From NCBI GenBank assembly GCA_004835665.1, contig RBKR01000015.1, positions 310,001-374,000 of the forward strand: a stretch of 64,000 bases of DNA, in the 5' to 3' direction. Source of the DNA: Phoma sp. XZ068. Taxonomy: Eukaryota; Ascomycota; Dothideomycetes; Pleosporales; Didymellaceae. Made by a program: the position numbers and the translations under genes. Of the stretch, positions 10,965 through 22,933 are shown piece by piece; positions within the stretch are counted from its first letter, which is position 1; each line of letters opens with the position of its first letter. Under the pieces are notes generated by a model. That model was not told the origin of the DNA and made no database searches. It was given only the letters and a program-made list of their open reading frames with translations.

Positions 10965-11326
10965 ACCAAGTAGTAGATCAAACCTACTCGGAAAGGCTGC
11001 TTGGTTCCACGATGACATCCGACTAACAGCACAGATACGGAAGAGCAGATGTTGCCGCAACCATGTTTGAGGGTTCAATGGATCTAGTGCACACTTGCTT
11101 CATAGCGAGCCAGCCTTCACATAAGTCGTCGAGACACTAAACTTGGAGACCGTGGTCAATGAAATGCACTGGAGTGAAATAGGAACATCGAGTCCGAATG
11201 AGAAAGTATTTTGGTATGAAGTATATGCACAGCTAGGAAACCCAACGCCTCAGAAGTTGTCATCAACTCGCACCTTTTCATACTTCCTTCACATTGCAAA
11301 GCCACCAATCGCTCAAAATGACGGCC
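10965..11326. other. convergent 3' intergenic region
   Basis: The 3' ends of the esterase and permease genes meet here. No other feature is visible. Confidence 0.5.
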
Positions 11327-13186
11327 CTACTTGCTCGCAGGCGCAATATCCGAACTGGCCCGCGCCTCCTTGTTCATCTTTTGCACGCGATCCCACTCTT
11401 CGCGGTCAGCCTGCTCCTCCTGCTCCTCGGCCGTAAGCTCTGGGATATCGTCCTCGATTTCCTCGGGGAGGAGGAGGTTGAGAATAACGTTGACGAAGGC
11501 GACGACAGCAAAGCCGGTTTCCATGACCAATTCGATGGCGTCGTAGAAGCCTGCGAGCGCGCGGTTGGGGCCGCTGTAGGTGAAGACGTAGGAGAACCAG
11601 GTTGGCACGAGTGTGGCACCGAAGCCGAGTGTGAAGCCGGCGGTAAGGATGAAGCGGTTTCGGCGGGTCATGGGGGTGCGTGCGATGATGGCGATACCGG
11701 AGACGACCACGGCGGAGAAGAGGAAGGTTGTCATGCCGCCCAAGACAGCTGGGGGGATGGCAACGAGCGCGGCCGCAAATTTGGCGAATACGCCCATGAC
11801 GATGAGCCAGAAACAGCACGCGTATCCTGCCTTGCGGTTTGCGCATCTTGTGAGTGCGATGACGCCGTTGTTCTGCGCGAATGTGGACATGGGCGTGATG
11901 GTGCACAGCGCTGCAATAACGCCATTCAGTCCATCAGCCAGCACGCCGCCCTGGATCCGGGAATCGAATAGCTCACCATCAACCTCCAAGCGGCTGACGT
12001 CGCAGGTGGCTGTAATGTCACCAATGGCTTCCATTGCAAGCACCATGTAGACTGCTAATAGGGGAAGCACGATGGGCCCGTAGACAGAAAGCTTGAATGT
12101 CTCGACCCAGATGAATGAGGCTGCGGGCGCGGCATCGATACCAGAGCGGTCGAAGTATCCAGTTGCGCCGGCGATAATGCAGCCGACCAAAAGTCCAATG
12201 ACGACAGCAGTAGACTTCATGATCGGAGCACCGAAACGTTCACAAATGATAATGGTGACGAAGACGCTGAAACCCAGGCCAATGAATTCGGCTGAGCCCC
12301 AGGGGAGGGGGCGGGGCGCGTTGATATTGGGACAGAGCGCGAAGAGCCCACTCGTAGGACGGGCCTGGCAGCCACTGCTCCCACCAGCCCAGTTCTGGAA
12401 GCCGGTGAGGATAAGCTTGACGCCGATGAGCATGACCGTCGGGCCAGTGACGAGGGGCGGGAATATCTTCTTGAGCAAGCGGGGGGAGGTGAACGACATG
12501 GCGATTTCAAGGAGTGCGCAGCATGCACCGGTTCCAAGAATTGCACCGTAGCCGTTGGGGCAAGGAAGTGGATTGCCGGAGGCATCAGACGGACACATGC
12601 CGTTGGCGTACATCTGGCTGAGGGCGCCGGTTGCGACTGGGATGGTGGCGAAGGAAGTTCCCACGACGGAGATGAGACCTGTACCAACGTAATAAGGAGT
12701 CCTCCAGATGTGGAATCTGAAAGTATCAGTCAGGACTTACAATAGCGGAGAGTCAATTACGTACCTGGTGATCTGGATAGAAGAGAGGATGCCGCAGACG
12801 ATAAGTGACGTTGAGACGAGATAACGTTGTTGATTTCCGGTCAAGTGAGCAGCATTGGACAGGATGATGGGAGGCGTAATGACCCCAGCCAGCATGGCAA
12901 GTGCATGTTGAAATCCCAGGAGCAGAGCGAGGAAGACGGGCATGCGATCGTGCAGGCCGAAGAAGGGTGCAGCACGCCGAGCCTTCTTCATGAAGGGAAG
13001 GTTAGGCTTGAAAAGGAAGGCATAGTCGTATGTTCCAATAAGACCCTCTCTGGATTGTGGTTAGCAATTGATGATGCTATGTGACTGATCGAAGTCATAC
13101 TTGGTCGTAAAGGCCTTTCCAAAACGCCTACACTTCTCTCCAAAGCTTCGCTTCGGTGTGTGATCTGGCCCAATGCGGTCCGCCAT
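11327..13186 (-). CDS. urate-xanthine/H+ symporter of the nucleobase-ascorbate transporter family (UapA/UapC-like)
   Basis: There are three exons on the minus strand: 13101-13186, 12765-13049 and 11327-12716, with introns of 51 and 48 bp. Joined, they give 586 residues. The protein closely follows Aspergillus UapA/UapC. The N-terminal segment before the first helix includes EGLIGTYDYAFLF. The helices with ALAMLAGVITPP and ITRFHIWRTPYYVGTG follow, then the conserved SRIQGGVLADGLN and the family signature QNNGVIALTRCANR. About 12-14 membrane helices are expected. The protein sits in the plasma membrane and takes up urate and xanthine as nitrogen sources. In Aspergillus such genes respond to AreA and UaY; scattered GATA sequences upstream are too few to argue from. 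UapA and UapC cannot be separated by eye. Confidence 0.93.
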
Positions 13187-15962
13187 GGCTGTGGGTTTGA
13201 CAGTGCGAAACTTGTCACTCTCTTTTTTCGTGAGGCGTGGAGCTCCTCAAGTGTCCGGTGTAAAGTCGACCAGCGTTATGATTCGCTCGACGAAAGACTT
13301 GAGCGTTCACTTTTGGTGGAGGTTGCGGAGTCAATTGATATATAGCTTAGAGATTGGAGCTACGAGGTCCGCGGTGCTGATGTCAAAGGTCGGTTGCGCG
13401 AAGGTGGTGTCGCGTGAGGCACTAGCGGCAGCTAGTCGGTATGCTTATGCTGCAGTTCTGATATTGCGGGGAAGAGGACTGCTAGAGTAACAGTGGCTAT
13501 GCTCGATGGTGGTGACTGCTACTCGTGCTAGCGGCGGAGGCGTGTCTACAAGCCAAAGGATGTCGCTTGTGCTTTATACCATATGATATTCGTACATCGA
13601 AATGTGCTTTATCTCTGAGGCAAAATCCCACGATACACAATTGCGCGCCGCTGAGGATCTAGTTCGTGCGGGAAAGCCACTCAGAACAGCCGCTGAATAG
13701 AGCACAATAACACAGAGTGTAATTCGCCGGCAATGCTGTATCTCCTCCACGGCAGACGTGTCGTTCATGTGGGAATTCTTGGAGGCTGAGGCGGCGCCCG
13801 CCTACGGTTGGTAAACCTTACTCCGGTACTGATAGCAACACGATGTGTGATTGGCTCGAGATGATCATGCAGCTTACCTGATTCTCGGTGCCGCCCGATA
13901 ACATCGAGGACTTCGACGAGAAACTGCAAGATGCGAGGAGATCCCACGTCTACTGAAGATAGTTTTGGTGTTAGCAGATGTCAAGGCGTGTTCGTCGCCG
14001 GATGCCGAGTAGCGACGGTGCTCTGCGGTACTTGGCAGCACGGAGCACTGCAATACCATCACTTCAAGGCTATCTTGAACAGTCTTGTCCAAAAAATGCG
14101 TACATCGCACTGCCTTCAATCGTGCTGATATGGCGATCATCCGGTGTCGGAAGGAGTGAAGGTATACTTGCGCTGCCCCAGTACATGTTGAAGGAAAGTA
14201 ACTTCACGACAATAAGTGCCATCGACTGTTGGCGTCAATGTCTCCGAGCAAAGTCTGCTTGAGGCGAAGGATGTTGTGAGATCACTCAGGTTTTCAGTCC
14301 TGCTCAGTACTGATAAATCAGTAAGTTCACGGCCATTCATACGATGTGTAGCGAACATGTGTTCTGTTAACTGTGGGGTAGGGTAATGTGCCAATTGTTG
14401 GGGTTGCGGGTTTGATCTCGAACCAGCTCAAGGCGCAGGATGGCGTCATTACGGTTGCGGCTGTTCGATTTCTGGTGCCGACATAAACCTCATCGATGAG
14501 TCGAGCTTTTAGGAGTTGAAGGGCTGACGGTTGCTCGGACTTGTTGAGGGCATGGCTGCAGACAACACCTGGGGTCAATACTAGGTTTGTGAGGTGTTCT
14601 GTCATCTGAAACCGAGGTGTGCCGTTTGCAATCATGATGTCGCGGTGTTGTCTGCGATCAGGTCGCAGCATTGTTCAGCGTGATATCGAGAGGCATCTGT
14701 TTGGCTGCAAACTGGCGATAGGGCTGGTGTTGAGGAAGACGCAGGTTCAGCTATACCGCATTGGGAACAAGTTGCGAGACGCGAAAGAACCCGGGCTGTG
14801 GAACCGTGGAGTCGGCAACGCGACCCATGCAGCACGGTGATACACTGTCGGCGAGATTATTCCAGCAGTGGGACAGCGCATTGCATTGAAGGGTTTGCTG
14901 GAGGGACAGTACAACTGCGTCTTGACATCTGCCTCATCAACAAATAGCAGTTCCATTGAGCATCATGAACGCAGGATGTGAGACTGCAGGCCGTCGTCAA
15001 GCCGCAGGAGCAGTGCCTCGGTAGCGTCTTTGCGATATCAACAGCCGCTCCGTCGACGCTTGGGTGGCACACCTTGACGGTTTTGCCACCTGTCATTGGT
15101 GACGGTCTGAGCGGGCCCTGGGATCGAAAAGAGACCGGCTAGCGATGACGAGACCCAGTGGCTTCACCACGGCGTGAGGTTTGCTATACCCGGAGCGGCA
15201 ATTCTCTGCTGGCTGGCCGGAACGCGTTTGCAACAAACAGACCGCTCTTTTGCAGCGCTTCAAAGTCTGCTCGACAACTGCTTGAGGACGCCGGCTAGAC
15301 TGAGCACGCTGAAACAAGTTGTCTCTGCGGCAGTGATGCCGTGAGGCCGCGAGGCTGCCGATGGCGAAATTCGAAATGGAGCGAGCCTTCGAGAATCTGG
15401 GGAACCGCACCATATCCGAGAGCTGCAAGGCTTGCGAACCCGGACAACGCCACCTTTTCGAACTCGACACCGAGATCAGCGTGTTTCTGCTGCCTTCCTG
15501 CGGCAACGATCCGCCGCTCGCAGAAATTCTTTTCGCGCCGTTACTGGCGCATTCGCCCGTGCAGGACCCTGGCAGCGAATGGGTGGCCGCGCTAGTCCGC
15601 CGATGACCAAAGTTACGGCCATGGCAGGTCTCGAAGGGTTTTGGGTGGAGCGATGCAAGGTCCCGGTTTATTCGCTTAGCGTGCAGTGCGTTGGGGATTC
15701 AACAGACAGTGCTTCCATTCCACCGCTAATCGGTATAATATCTGGCTGCGCCTGCCGTGACTCTCCTTCCTCATCCTCTCCCGCTCCTGCCTTTCCTACC
15801 TGACCCCTCTTCCTGAGTGTGGCATACCTTCGCTACTGGAGCCCTTAGCTGTGTGCTTCCCGGAGACCGATCGGAGCTCAGAAATTATTTGAGCCCCTAC
15901 CCCCTGCGAGCACCGCCCTCGCCATCACCCCCCGATATCCTCCACTTCTCTCCGCCGCCATC
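13187..15962. other. gene-poor region between permease and desaturase genes
   Basis: This is 2.8 kb with no recognisable gene apart from a possible small frame at 15361-15606. Many short overlapping frames exist on both strands. The last 200 bases before the desaturase ATG are strongly pyrimidine-rich (CTCC/CCTC runs from about 15760), a common feature of highly expressed fungal promoters. The left end holds the permease promoter. Confidence 0.45.
15361..15606 (+). CDS. possible small orphan protein (81 residues)
   Basis: This short frame starts at an ATG and encodes an acidic protein, locally richer in GC than the DNA around it. Visible features are CKAC near residue 25 and a hydrophobic stretch (EISVFLLPSCG...LAEILFAPLL). 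There is no recognisable domain. It ends about 360 bases before the desaturase start and could equally be part of that gene's leader. An antisense frame of 137 codons overlaps it and looks less protein-like. It is reported because its composition stands out, not because a family is recognised. Confidence 0.2.
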   Translation: MAKFEMERAFENLGNRTISESCKACEPGQRHLFELDTEISVFLLPSCGNDPPLAEILFAPLLAHSPVQDPGSEWVAALVRR

Positions 15963-17466
15963 ATGCCCTCCTCCCAGGCTGTCTCTGGCGACCTCGCCAT
16001 CAAGCCCGAGTTCGTTGACGAGAAGTCGCCCATGGCTTCAACCAACGAGCCCAACCGCAACCCCAAGTACGACCCGAAGAAGCCGCACATCACCGACCTG
16101 CCCATCACAAAGGCAAACTGGTACAAGCACGTCAACTGGCTTAATGTATGTTCTCCACTCCACGAACGCCAATGCAGCGTCAAGCAATTGCTAACATGGT
16201 CACCAGGTCTACTTCATCATCGGCATCCCTCTCGCGGGCTGCGTTGCCGCCTTCTGGACCCCCTTGAAGTGGCAGACCGCCCTCTGGGCCGTCATCTACT
16301 ACTTCTGGACCGGTCTCGGTATCACAGCAGGCTACCACCGCCTTTGGGCGCACAAGTCCTACAACGCCTCGCTGCCCCTGTCCATCTTCCTCGCCGCTGT
16401 TGGTGGCGGTGCTGTTGAGGGCTCCATCCGCTGGTGGAGCCGTGACCACCGTGCTCACCACCGTTACACCGACACCAACAAGGACCCCTACTCCGTTCGC
16501 AAGGGTCTCTTGTACTCCCACCTCGGCTGGATGGTCATGAAGCAGAACCCCAAGCGCATTGGCCGCACCGACATCACCGACTTGAACGAGGATCCCGTTG
16601 TCGTCTGGCAGCACAAGCACTACATCAAGGTCGTTCTCTTCATGGGCTTGATCTTCCCCTCTGCCGTCGCCGGTCTTCTCTGGAACGACTGGAAGGGTGG
16701 ATTCATCTACGCTGGTATCCTCCGCATCTTCTTCGTCCAGCAGGCCACCTTCTGCGTCAACTCACTCGCCCACTGGCTCGGTGACCAGCCCTTCGATGAC
16801 CGCAACTCTCCCCGTGACCACGTCATCACCGCTCTCGTCACCCTCGGCGAGGGCTACCACAACTTCCACCACGAGTTCCCCTCCGACTACCGCAACGCTA
16901 TCGAGTGGCACCAGTACGACCCAACTAAGTGGTCCATCTGGCTGTGGTCCAAGCTCGGTCTTGCCTCCAACTTGAAGCAGTTCCGCGCCAACGAGATCGA
17001 GAAGGGCCGCGTCCAGCAGCTCCAGAAGAAGATTGACCAGAAGCGCTCCAAGCTCGACTGGGGTGTTCCTCTCGAGCAGCTGCCCGTCATCGAGTGGGAC
17101 GACTACGTTGAGCAAGCCAAGAACGGTCGCGGCCTCATCGCTGTTGCCGGTGTTGTCCACGACGTCACCGACTTCATCGCTGAGCACCCTGGTGGCAAGA
17201 CTCTCATCAAGAGTGGTATTGGCAAAGACGCCACTGCCATGTTCAACGGTGGTGTCTACTTCCACTCTAACGCTGCCCACAACCTCCTCTCCACCATGCG
17301 TGTTGGTGTCATCCGCGGTGGTTGCGAGGTTGAGATCTGGAAGCGTGCCCAGATGGAGAACAAGGAGGGTGTCATCGCCAAGGATGCCGATGGCAACCCC
17401 ATTGTCAGGGCTGGCGACCAGGTCACAAAGGTTGCTCAGCCAGCTGTAAGCGCGAGCGCGGCATGA
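15963..17466 (+). CDS. OLE1: stearoyl-CoA (acyl-CoA delta-9) desaturase with C-terminal cytochrome b5
   Basis: Two exons, 15963-16145 and 16207-17466 (61-bp intron), encode 480 residues. The enzyme inserts the delta-9 double bond into stearoyl- and palmitoyl-CoA at the ER membrane, making oleate and palmitoleate. The three di-iron histidine boxes are visible: HRLWAH (105-110), HRAHH (142-146) and HNFHH (279-283), with hydrophobic segments between them. The C-terminal part, about 352-430, is a cytochrome b5 domain with the haem-ligand motif HPGG (His388) and a second ligand His in the HSNAAH stretch, so the electron donor is built in as in yeast Ole1. Codons are strongly biased toward C-ending forms, which fits high expression. 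The upstream pyrimidine-rich tract supports this start. Confidence 0.97.
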
Positions 17467-17862
17467 GTGAGTATGCATATCAATTTGAGCGAAGCGATAT
17501 CCGGAGTTCGGGTTGTTTATTTGAATCATGGGGCATAGTAATTCCACTTCCCAGCGTTCGCTAGAGCATCATAGGAATGATGCTCAGAGATTTAGACCGA
17601 GTATGATTACAGCCTCGTTACGAGAGCAAAGGCCTAGAAAAGCCCCATCGGCATAGACCGAACAATGAAAACTATCACGACTTTCAAAATCTTACCCTCG
17701 TTAATCGTGACTTCTCCATGCTACCTTCTCGAACAACACTTGGTCTGTGCTCGCTCCAACAACAACCCACGACTGCTTCCTCATCACTAACCCTTCACTC
17801 CCACACTGCGAACCGCTGAAACTGGAACAATGTTCTCTTGCTCTTAACAATCCTTTGTTGCA
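17467..17862. other. intergenic region between OLE1 and TDP1
   Basis: The OLE1 3' UTR is followed by the TDP1 promoter. The second half is rich in C and T. No gene is seen. Confidence 0.5.
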
Positions 17863-19980
17863 ATGACGCCATCAGACAGAAGCAGCGTCCCACCCGCAAA
17901 ACGGCGCAGGCTTGATAACGCAGCTGGACACGAAGCTGAGAGCACAAGTGCGATGTCTGCGAGCTTGAGTCGACCAGTCAGCCCACCTAATCCCAGGCGT
18001 AAAACTCCAGTACCAGCTTCAGCCTCGCTGCTTGCACCTACGCCTTCGTGGGGTTTCGATGACGTACCCAAACAAACAACAGGTCCGCCTTCGCAACCAC
18101 CGCCACAGCTCAAGCAGGCCAATCAGAGGGTCGAAGGAGACAGTGAGACCTCCAAGCGAGAGACCTGCAATGAGGCCGCTGTGAGCACTGTCACGCACGT
18201 TACGTCGCCGTTTCGGCTCACCAAGATTCGAGATCTAGCACCACATCAAAATGTCGATACTGTCGAGTTGAAGGACATCCTGGGTGAGCCAATGATCAGA
18301 GAATGCTGGAACTTCAACTTCCTTTTTGATGTCGACTTTGTGATGTAAGTACACGCTCGCCTTACCGGGTGAGAGGTCGCTCTGTGCGACTGGTCCTAAC
18401 CGTGATGCAGGCAGCAATTCGACGAAGATGTCAGGGACATGATCAAAATCAAGATTATACATGGCTTCTGGAAGCGAGACGACGAGCGGCGGATTGGCTT
18501 AATGGTGCGGCTTGATCTTTCCAGCTACATTAGACCGGTCGACTAGGAGTACGTACTGACTTGTGAGCAGGAAGCCGCAGAGCGATATGCGAATGTTGAA
18601 CTCATCAATGCGTACCTACCAGATCCATTCGGAACACATCACTCAAAGATGCTCATTCTCTTTCGGCATGATGACTACGCTCAAATCATCATTCATACTG
18701 CCAATATGATCCCGAAGGACTGGGCAAACATGACGCAGGCAGTATGGCGGTCACCTCTTCTCAAATTGTCTACAGACACTAGCCCGACCATTTCGCACTC
18801 TATCGGCAGCGGCGATCGTTTCAAAGTCGATATTCTTCGCTACCTGGGCAACTACGAGAAGCGCTTACGTAGACTGGCGGATCAGTTAGCCTTGTACGAC
18901 TTCTCTGAGATCCGGGCAGCTTTTCTGGGCAGTGCCCCATCACGACAGATCATTTGCACGACAGACTCCTCCCAGCAAACTTCATTCGGCTGGCCCGGTT
19001 TGCAGGAGATCTTAAGCAGCGTGCCGACCGAAGCCCAAAGGGAAGCTAAAAAGCCACCACATATCGTGCTTCAAGTATCATCGATAGCAACTTTAGGCGC
19101 AGCACCGACATGGCTCTCACACCTTCAAACCGTGATGTCGCGCTCCCATACTCCAAAAGAAATCTCAAAACAAGCAAAGCCAAAGTTCAACATCATCTTT
19201 CCTACGCCTGAAGAAGTGCGCACCTCCCTCGACGGCTACGAGTCTGGTGGTTCAATCCACATGAAAGTGCAGTCCGCCCAGCAGCAAAAGCAACTACAAT
19301 ACCTGCACCCTCTGCTCTGCCACTGGAAACACCCCTCACCCCAAACTCCCTCAACTTCTGCTGAGCGCAGAAAAGAAGCACAACGCGGGCCCGCCGCGCC
19401 GCATATCAAGACGTACATCCGCTTCAGCGACGATACACACAAGCGCATCGACTGGGCACTCATGACGAGTGCGAATCTGAGCAAACAGGCCTGGGGTGAT
19501 GGTGTAAACGCGAAGGGAGAAGTGAGGATTCAGAGCTATGAGACGGGAGTGCTCGTTTGGCCGCAACTCTTTGCTGACCCTGGGTGTAAAGCAATCATGG
19601 TGCCAACTTTTGGGAAAGACACTGAGGACGGTTCATCGGAAACACTCTCTTACCATGAGCAGGACGTTGAAGTAGGTACCGGAGATGCAGAAGAGGACGT
19701 GGAGACGGAGGATGAAGGTCAAGGGCCGGTCAGCGACGATGAAGAGACGGAAGACGAGGGAGAGCAAGCACTAAACCAGAGCAAGGCCGGGCGAGGCAAA
19801 CATAAGGGCAAAGCGCCGCCGCACAACATGAACCAGAACCGCATTGTCGTCGGCTTGCGCATGCCTTATGACCTGCCACTAAGCTCATACAGCGCGAAAG
19901 ATGTCCCCTGGTGTGCGACACAACAGTACACAGAGCCAGACTGGAAAGGTCGATCGTGGAAAGGATTCCAGCCACGCTAG
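17863..19980 (+). CDS. TDP1: tyrosyl-DNA phosphodiesterase 1
   Basis: Three exons, 17863-18344, 18411-18504 and 18571-19980 (two 66-bp introns), give 661 residues. Tdp1 removes stalled topoisomerase I peptides and other adducts from DNA 3' ends. Both HKD-type motifs of this phospholipase-D-fold enzyme are present: HHSK with His216 and Lys218, and PHIKTY with His470 and Lys472, followed by the TSANLSKQAWG motif. The N-terminal 130 residues are basic and disordered, with a PPAKRRRLD stretch that could be a nuclear signal. Between the second motif and the conserved end (PYDLPLSSY...PWCATQQY) lies an acidic insert rich in Glu and Asp. The start is the first ATG in frame. It converges on the acyl-CoA synthetase gene. 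Confidence 0.95.
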
Positions 19981-20212
19981 CAGTTCTCACACAGTGACTG
20001 GAACGGGTGCAGAAGAGTGAGCATGAGCAAGAGAGAAGAAGTTCGCTACAGATACCCCCATGGAACGCAAAAGTAGCTATGCTATAGAATACATCAAAAG
20101 CATCAAATACACCGCACTGAAACCGTCATTATCGTGAAATACACCAAGCCACCGTACCAGATTTTGTCATGTCCCCGGATGTTCCTTGTGTAGAGTTGTA
20201 GGGGGTGGGTAT

Positions 20213-22403
20213 CTACGAACGGCCGTACGCACGGTCAACGTCCTTCTCGTACTGCTTCAAGATGCCCTTGCGGTTCAGCTTCTGCGCAGCGGTAGTAAGG
20301 CCCTGTAATGATGTTAGTACAGCTATCCTTGTAGTGTGTGGGTATAAACGTACGTTCTGCGGTGTCCATTCCTCATCAGCAAGCACAACGCCCTCAATCA
20401 TCTCAAATCCAGCCAATCCGCCCTTCTGCCCGGCAGACTGCAGCTGCTTCAGCACCGCACTGTTGATCTTCTTGTCGTGCACGAGCTCCTCGAGGTGGTC
20501 GCCCTTGACGCCGACCTCAGCAGCCAGCTTCTTGAGCGCGGGCTCGGCGGGGACGATGATGGCAATGGGCTTCTGGCGGTCCTCCGCAGCGTAGACGCAG
20601 ATGTTCTGCACAATGGGCGCGGAGCGGTACACGGATTCGAGCTTCTCGAGCGCAATGTATTCGCCGGCCAGCGTCTTGACGAGGTTCTTCTTGCGGTCGA
20701 CGATACGGATGAGGCCCTGAGAGTCGAATTCGCCAACGTCGCCAGTCTTGAACCAGCCGTCTTCAGTGAAGGACTCGGCGGTTTCCTCGGGCATGTCCAG
20801 GTAGCCGCTCACGACGCTGTCGCCGCGGATCCAGATCTCGCCCTGCGGGGGCTTGTTGGTGGAGTAGTAGCCCGCATCCGCAAAGTCGACGAGCTTCATT
20901 TCGACCGAGGCGGGCATTTCACCGAGCGCCGAGTCGGTCCAAGCAAGCGGGTCCATGAGAGCGCCCATGGCGCAGGTTTCGGTAAGACCATAGCCGGAGA
21001 TCATGGGGGTAATGGCGAGAGAAATAAAGCGCTGGGTCTCCTTTGCAATAGGGCCGCCACCGTTCAGGCAGATGCGCAGCTTGCCACCGGTGGCTTCCTT
21101 GACCTTGTTGAAGACGATTGCGTCGAGGAGGCCGGTGCCGGGCAGGCCAGCACCGAGCAGAAAGCCCTTTGCGGCGTAGGCTCCCCAGAACAATTTGCTC
21201 TTGACTCCGCCGCCAGCTTCGACTTTGCTAACGATGCCCTTTTTGACAGTTTCCCAGATCTGAGGCACACCGACCATGACGGTGGGCTTCAGCTCGCGGA
21301 TGTCACCGGCGCAGTTGCGCACAGACGTGTCCGAGAGGGTGCGAATGGTGCCGTAGCCCATGGTGCCACCCCAGTAGAGCACGGCGTTTTCGAAGACAAA
21401 TTCGAGAATGTGCGCGGCGGGCAGGTATGTGATGAGGACATCGCCAGGGCCGAGATACTTGCCGACAATGGGATCGACACCGGCAACTGAGTGGATTAGC
21501 AGAGAGATGGAAGACGGTGTAGGGAGACATACTGGCAGCAACCACGTTGCGGTGCTTGATCATGACGCCCTTGGGAGTGCCCGTCGAGCCGGACGTGTAC
21601 ATGATGCAGGCGAGGTCGTCGGCCTTGGGAGGGATGGGCTCGGCAGGGTGCTCGTTGCCGATAGCCAGGAACTCGTCGAAGCTGATGACCTTCAGGTGAG
21701 GGTGGGCGCTCTTGAGGGTGTCGATGTCCTTTTGGTTGGGGTCGTTCTTGGTGCTGTAGACGACGACAGCGACGTCCTTGGTCTTGTTGAAGGGCTTGAC
21801 CAGCTTGGGCAGCAGCTCGGGGTCGGTGAACATGATCTTGGCGTGTGTTTGCTGCATGCTGTGGGTGAGGCCCTCCTCACCAAGGGTGTCGTATGCGGTG
21901 ACAATGGCCAGCGACTGCGAGAGGGCGCCGTGGGCAGAGGCGAGCCACTGCATGCTCGTGGCGGCGAACAGGTGCATGCGGTCGTGCGGCTTGTAGCCGA
22001 GGTGGGCGAGGGCAGCGCCGACGGTCAGGGCCATCTTCTCAAACTCGATGAAGCTCTTGTAGCTGTAGGGGCTGAGCTCGAAGTACTGCCACTTCTTGTC
22101 GACCTCCTGCTCCTGGCCGTCGACCATCTTCTTGACCTTCTTCGTCTCCTCGTGCACGTTGACGATCTTGCGGGCGCCGACGCACTTTGCGTTGCCAAAC
22201 TTGGCCGCCGAGTAGCGCAGCACATCGTACAGTGTGTCGATGCCGTCGACGGGAGTCTTCACGAGGCCGTCACGGGCGACGAGGTGGCGGCGCGGTATCG
22301 TCTCGCCCTCGGGCTTCTGCACGCCGGGCACCTCGCACGTGTAGGGGCCGGCGCGCGAGGGCGAGGCCTGGGGCGCGATCTTCTTGAGGTTCTGCGCCGT
22401 CAT
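20213..22403 (-). CDS. long-chain fatty acyl-CoA synthetase (Faa1/Faa4-like)
   Basis: Exons 21533-22403, 20354-21486 and 20213-20302 on the minus strand (introns 46 and 51 bp) give 697 residues. The enzyme activates free long-chain fatty acids with ATP and CoA for lipid synthesis, import or beta-oxidation. The AMP-binding signature YTSGSTGTPKG lies near residues 265-280. Later come SGYGLTETCA, the TGDVGEFD motif and the fatty-acid-binding segment DGWFKTGDVG...DRKKNLVKTLAGEYIALE. The length and order match yeast Faa1/Faa4 (about 700). The second intron has no stop and is a multiple of three, so reading through it adds 17 residues. The gene diverges from the RKM5-like gene across 530 bp. Confidence 0.95.
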
Positions 22404-22933
22404 GGTGGTCTGTGTTGGGGGGAGAGCAAAGTGTTGGGAGCGCTGGTGCAGGAGCAGAGCGGGGGGTATCACAGCAAGCAAACAGAAGAAAACAAACAGC
22501 GCAGTGGCCGAGCGATGTGGCAGGAGAAGGAGACGTGTCGCCAGCGGGGGCAGCGGATGTGACGAGGAAGGAGCGCTGCGGTCGACAGCTCAACGTTGTT
22601 GGCGAGCTTGAGCTGTTGCCGCCAAGAACCTGAGCAATGACCTCACCCCAATCGCTGGCCGGTGACGCGCCTGGACAGTGCGAGGGCGACGAACAAGTGG
22701 GCGAGCTCCACAGTAAAGTCTGAGCAGCAATGGCCGTGCCTCTGCATTATATACAGCTGCACACAGCGCTCCTCGCATCTTTCGCTCGTCCAGCTCGCGG
22801 CCAGATGATACCGGGCCAAGCACCCAGCGACCCCCAAGAGCGCAGGATCCCTTGAATATTTCGCTTGACCGCGCCGCCTCCAGCCTCGGGCACTCTCCCG
22901 CCCAGGCCCCCATTCGCCAAGACCGCCTGCACC
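22404..22933. promoter_or_regulatory. shared divergent promoter region, acyl-CoA synthetase / RKM5-like
   Basis: This is 530 bp between two divergent start codons. A TATA-like TATATA lies at 22748-22753, about 185 bp before the methyltransferase ATG. An ATG at about 22730 opens a short upstream frame that ends before the main start, so it may be a uORF if transcription begins left of it. Assignment is by position only. Confidence 0.4.

Noticed and set aside
20477..22562. Two long plus-strand frames (337 and 384 codons) over the acyl-CoA synthetase
   Set aside because: They are antisense shadows of a GC-biased gene with clear family motifs on the minus strand; their translations resemble nothing.
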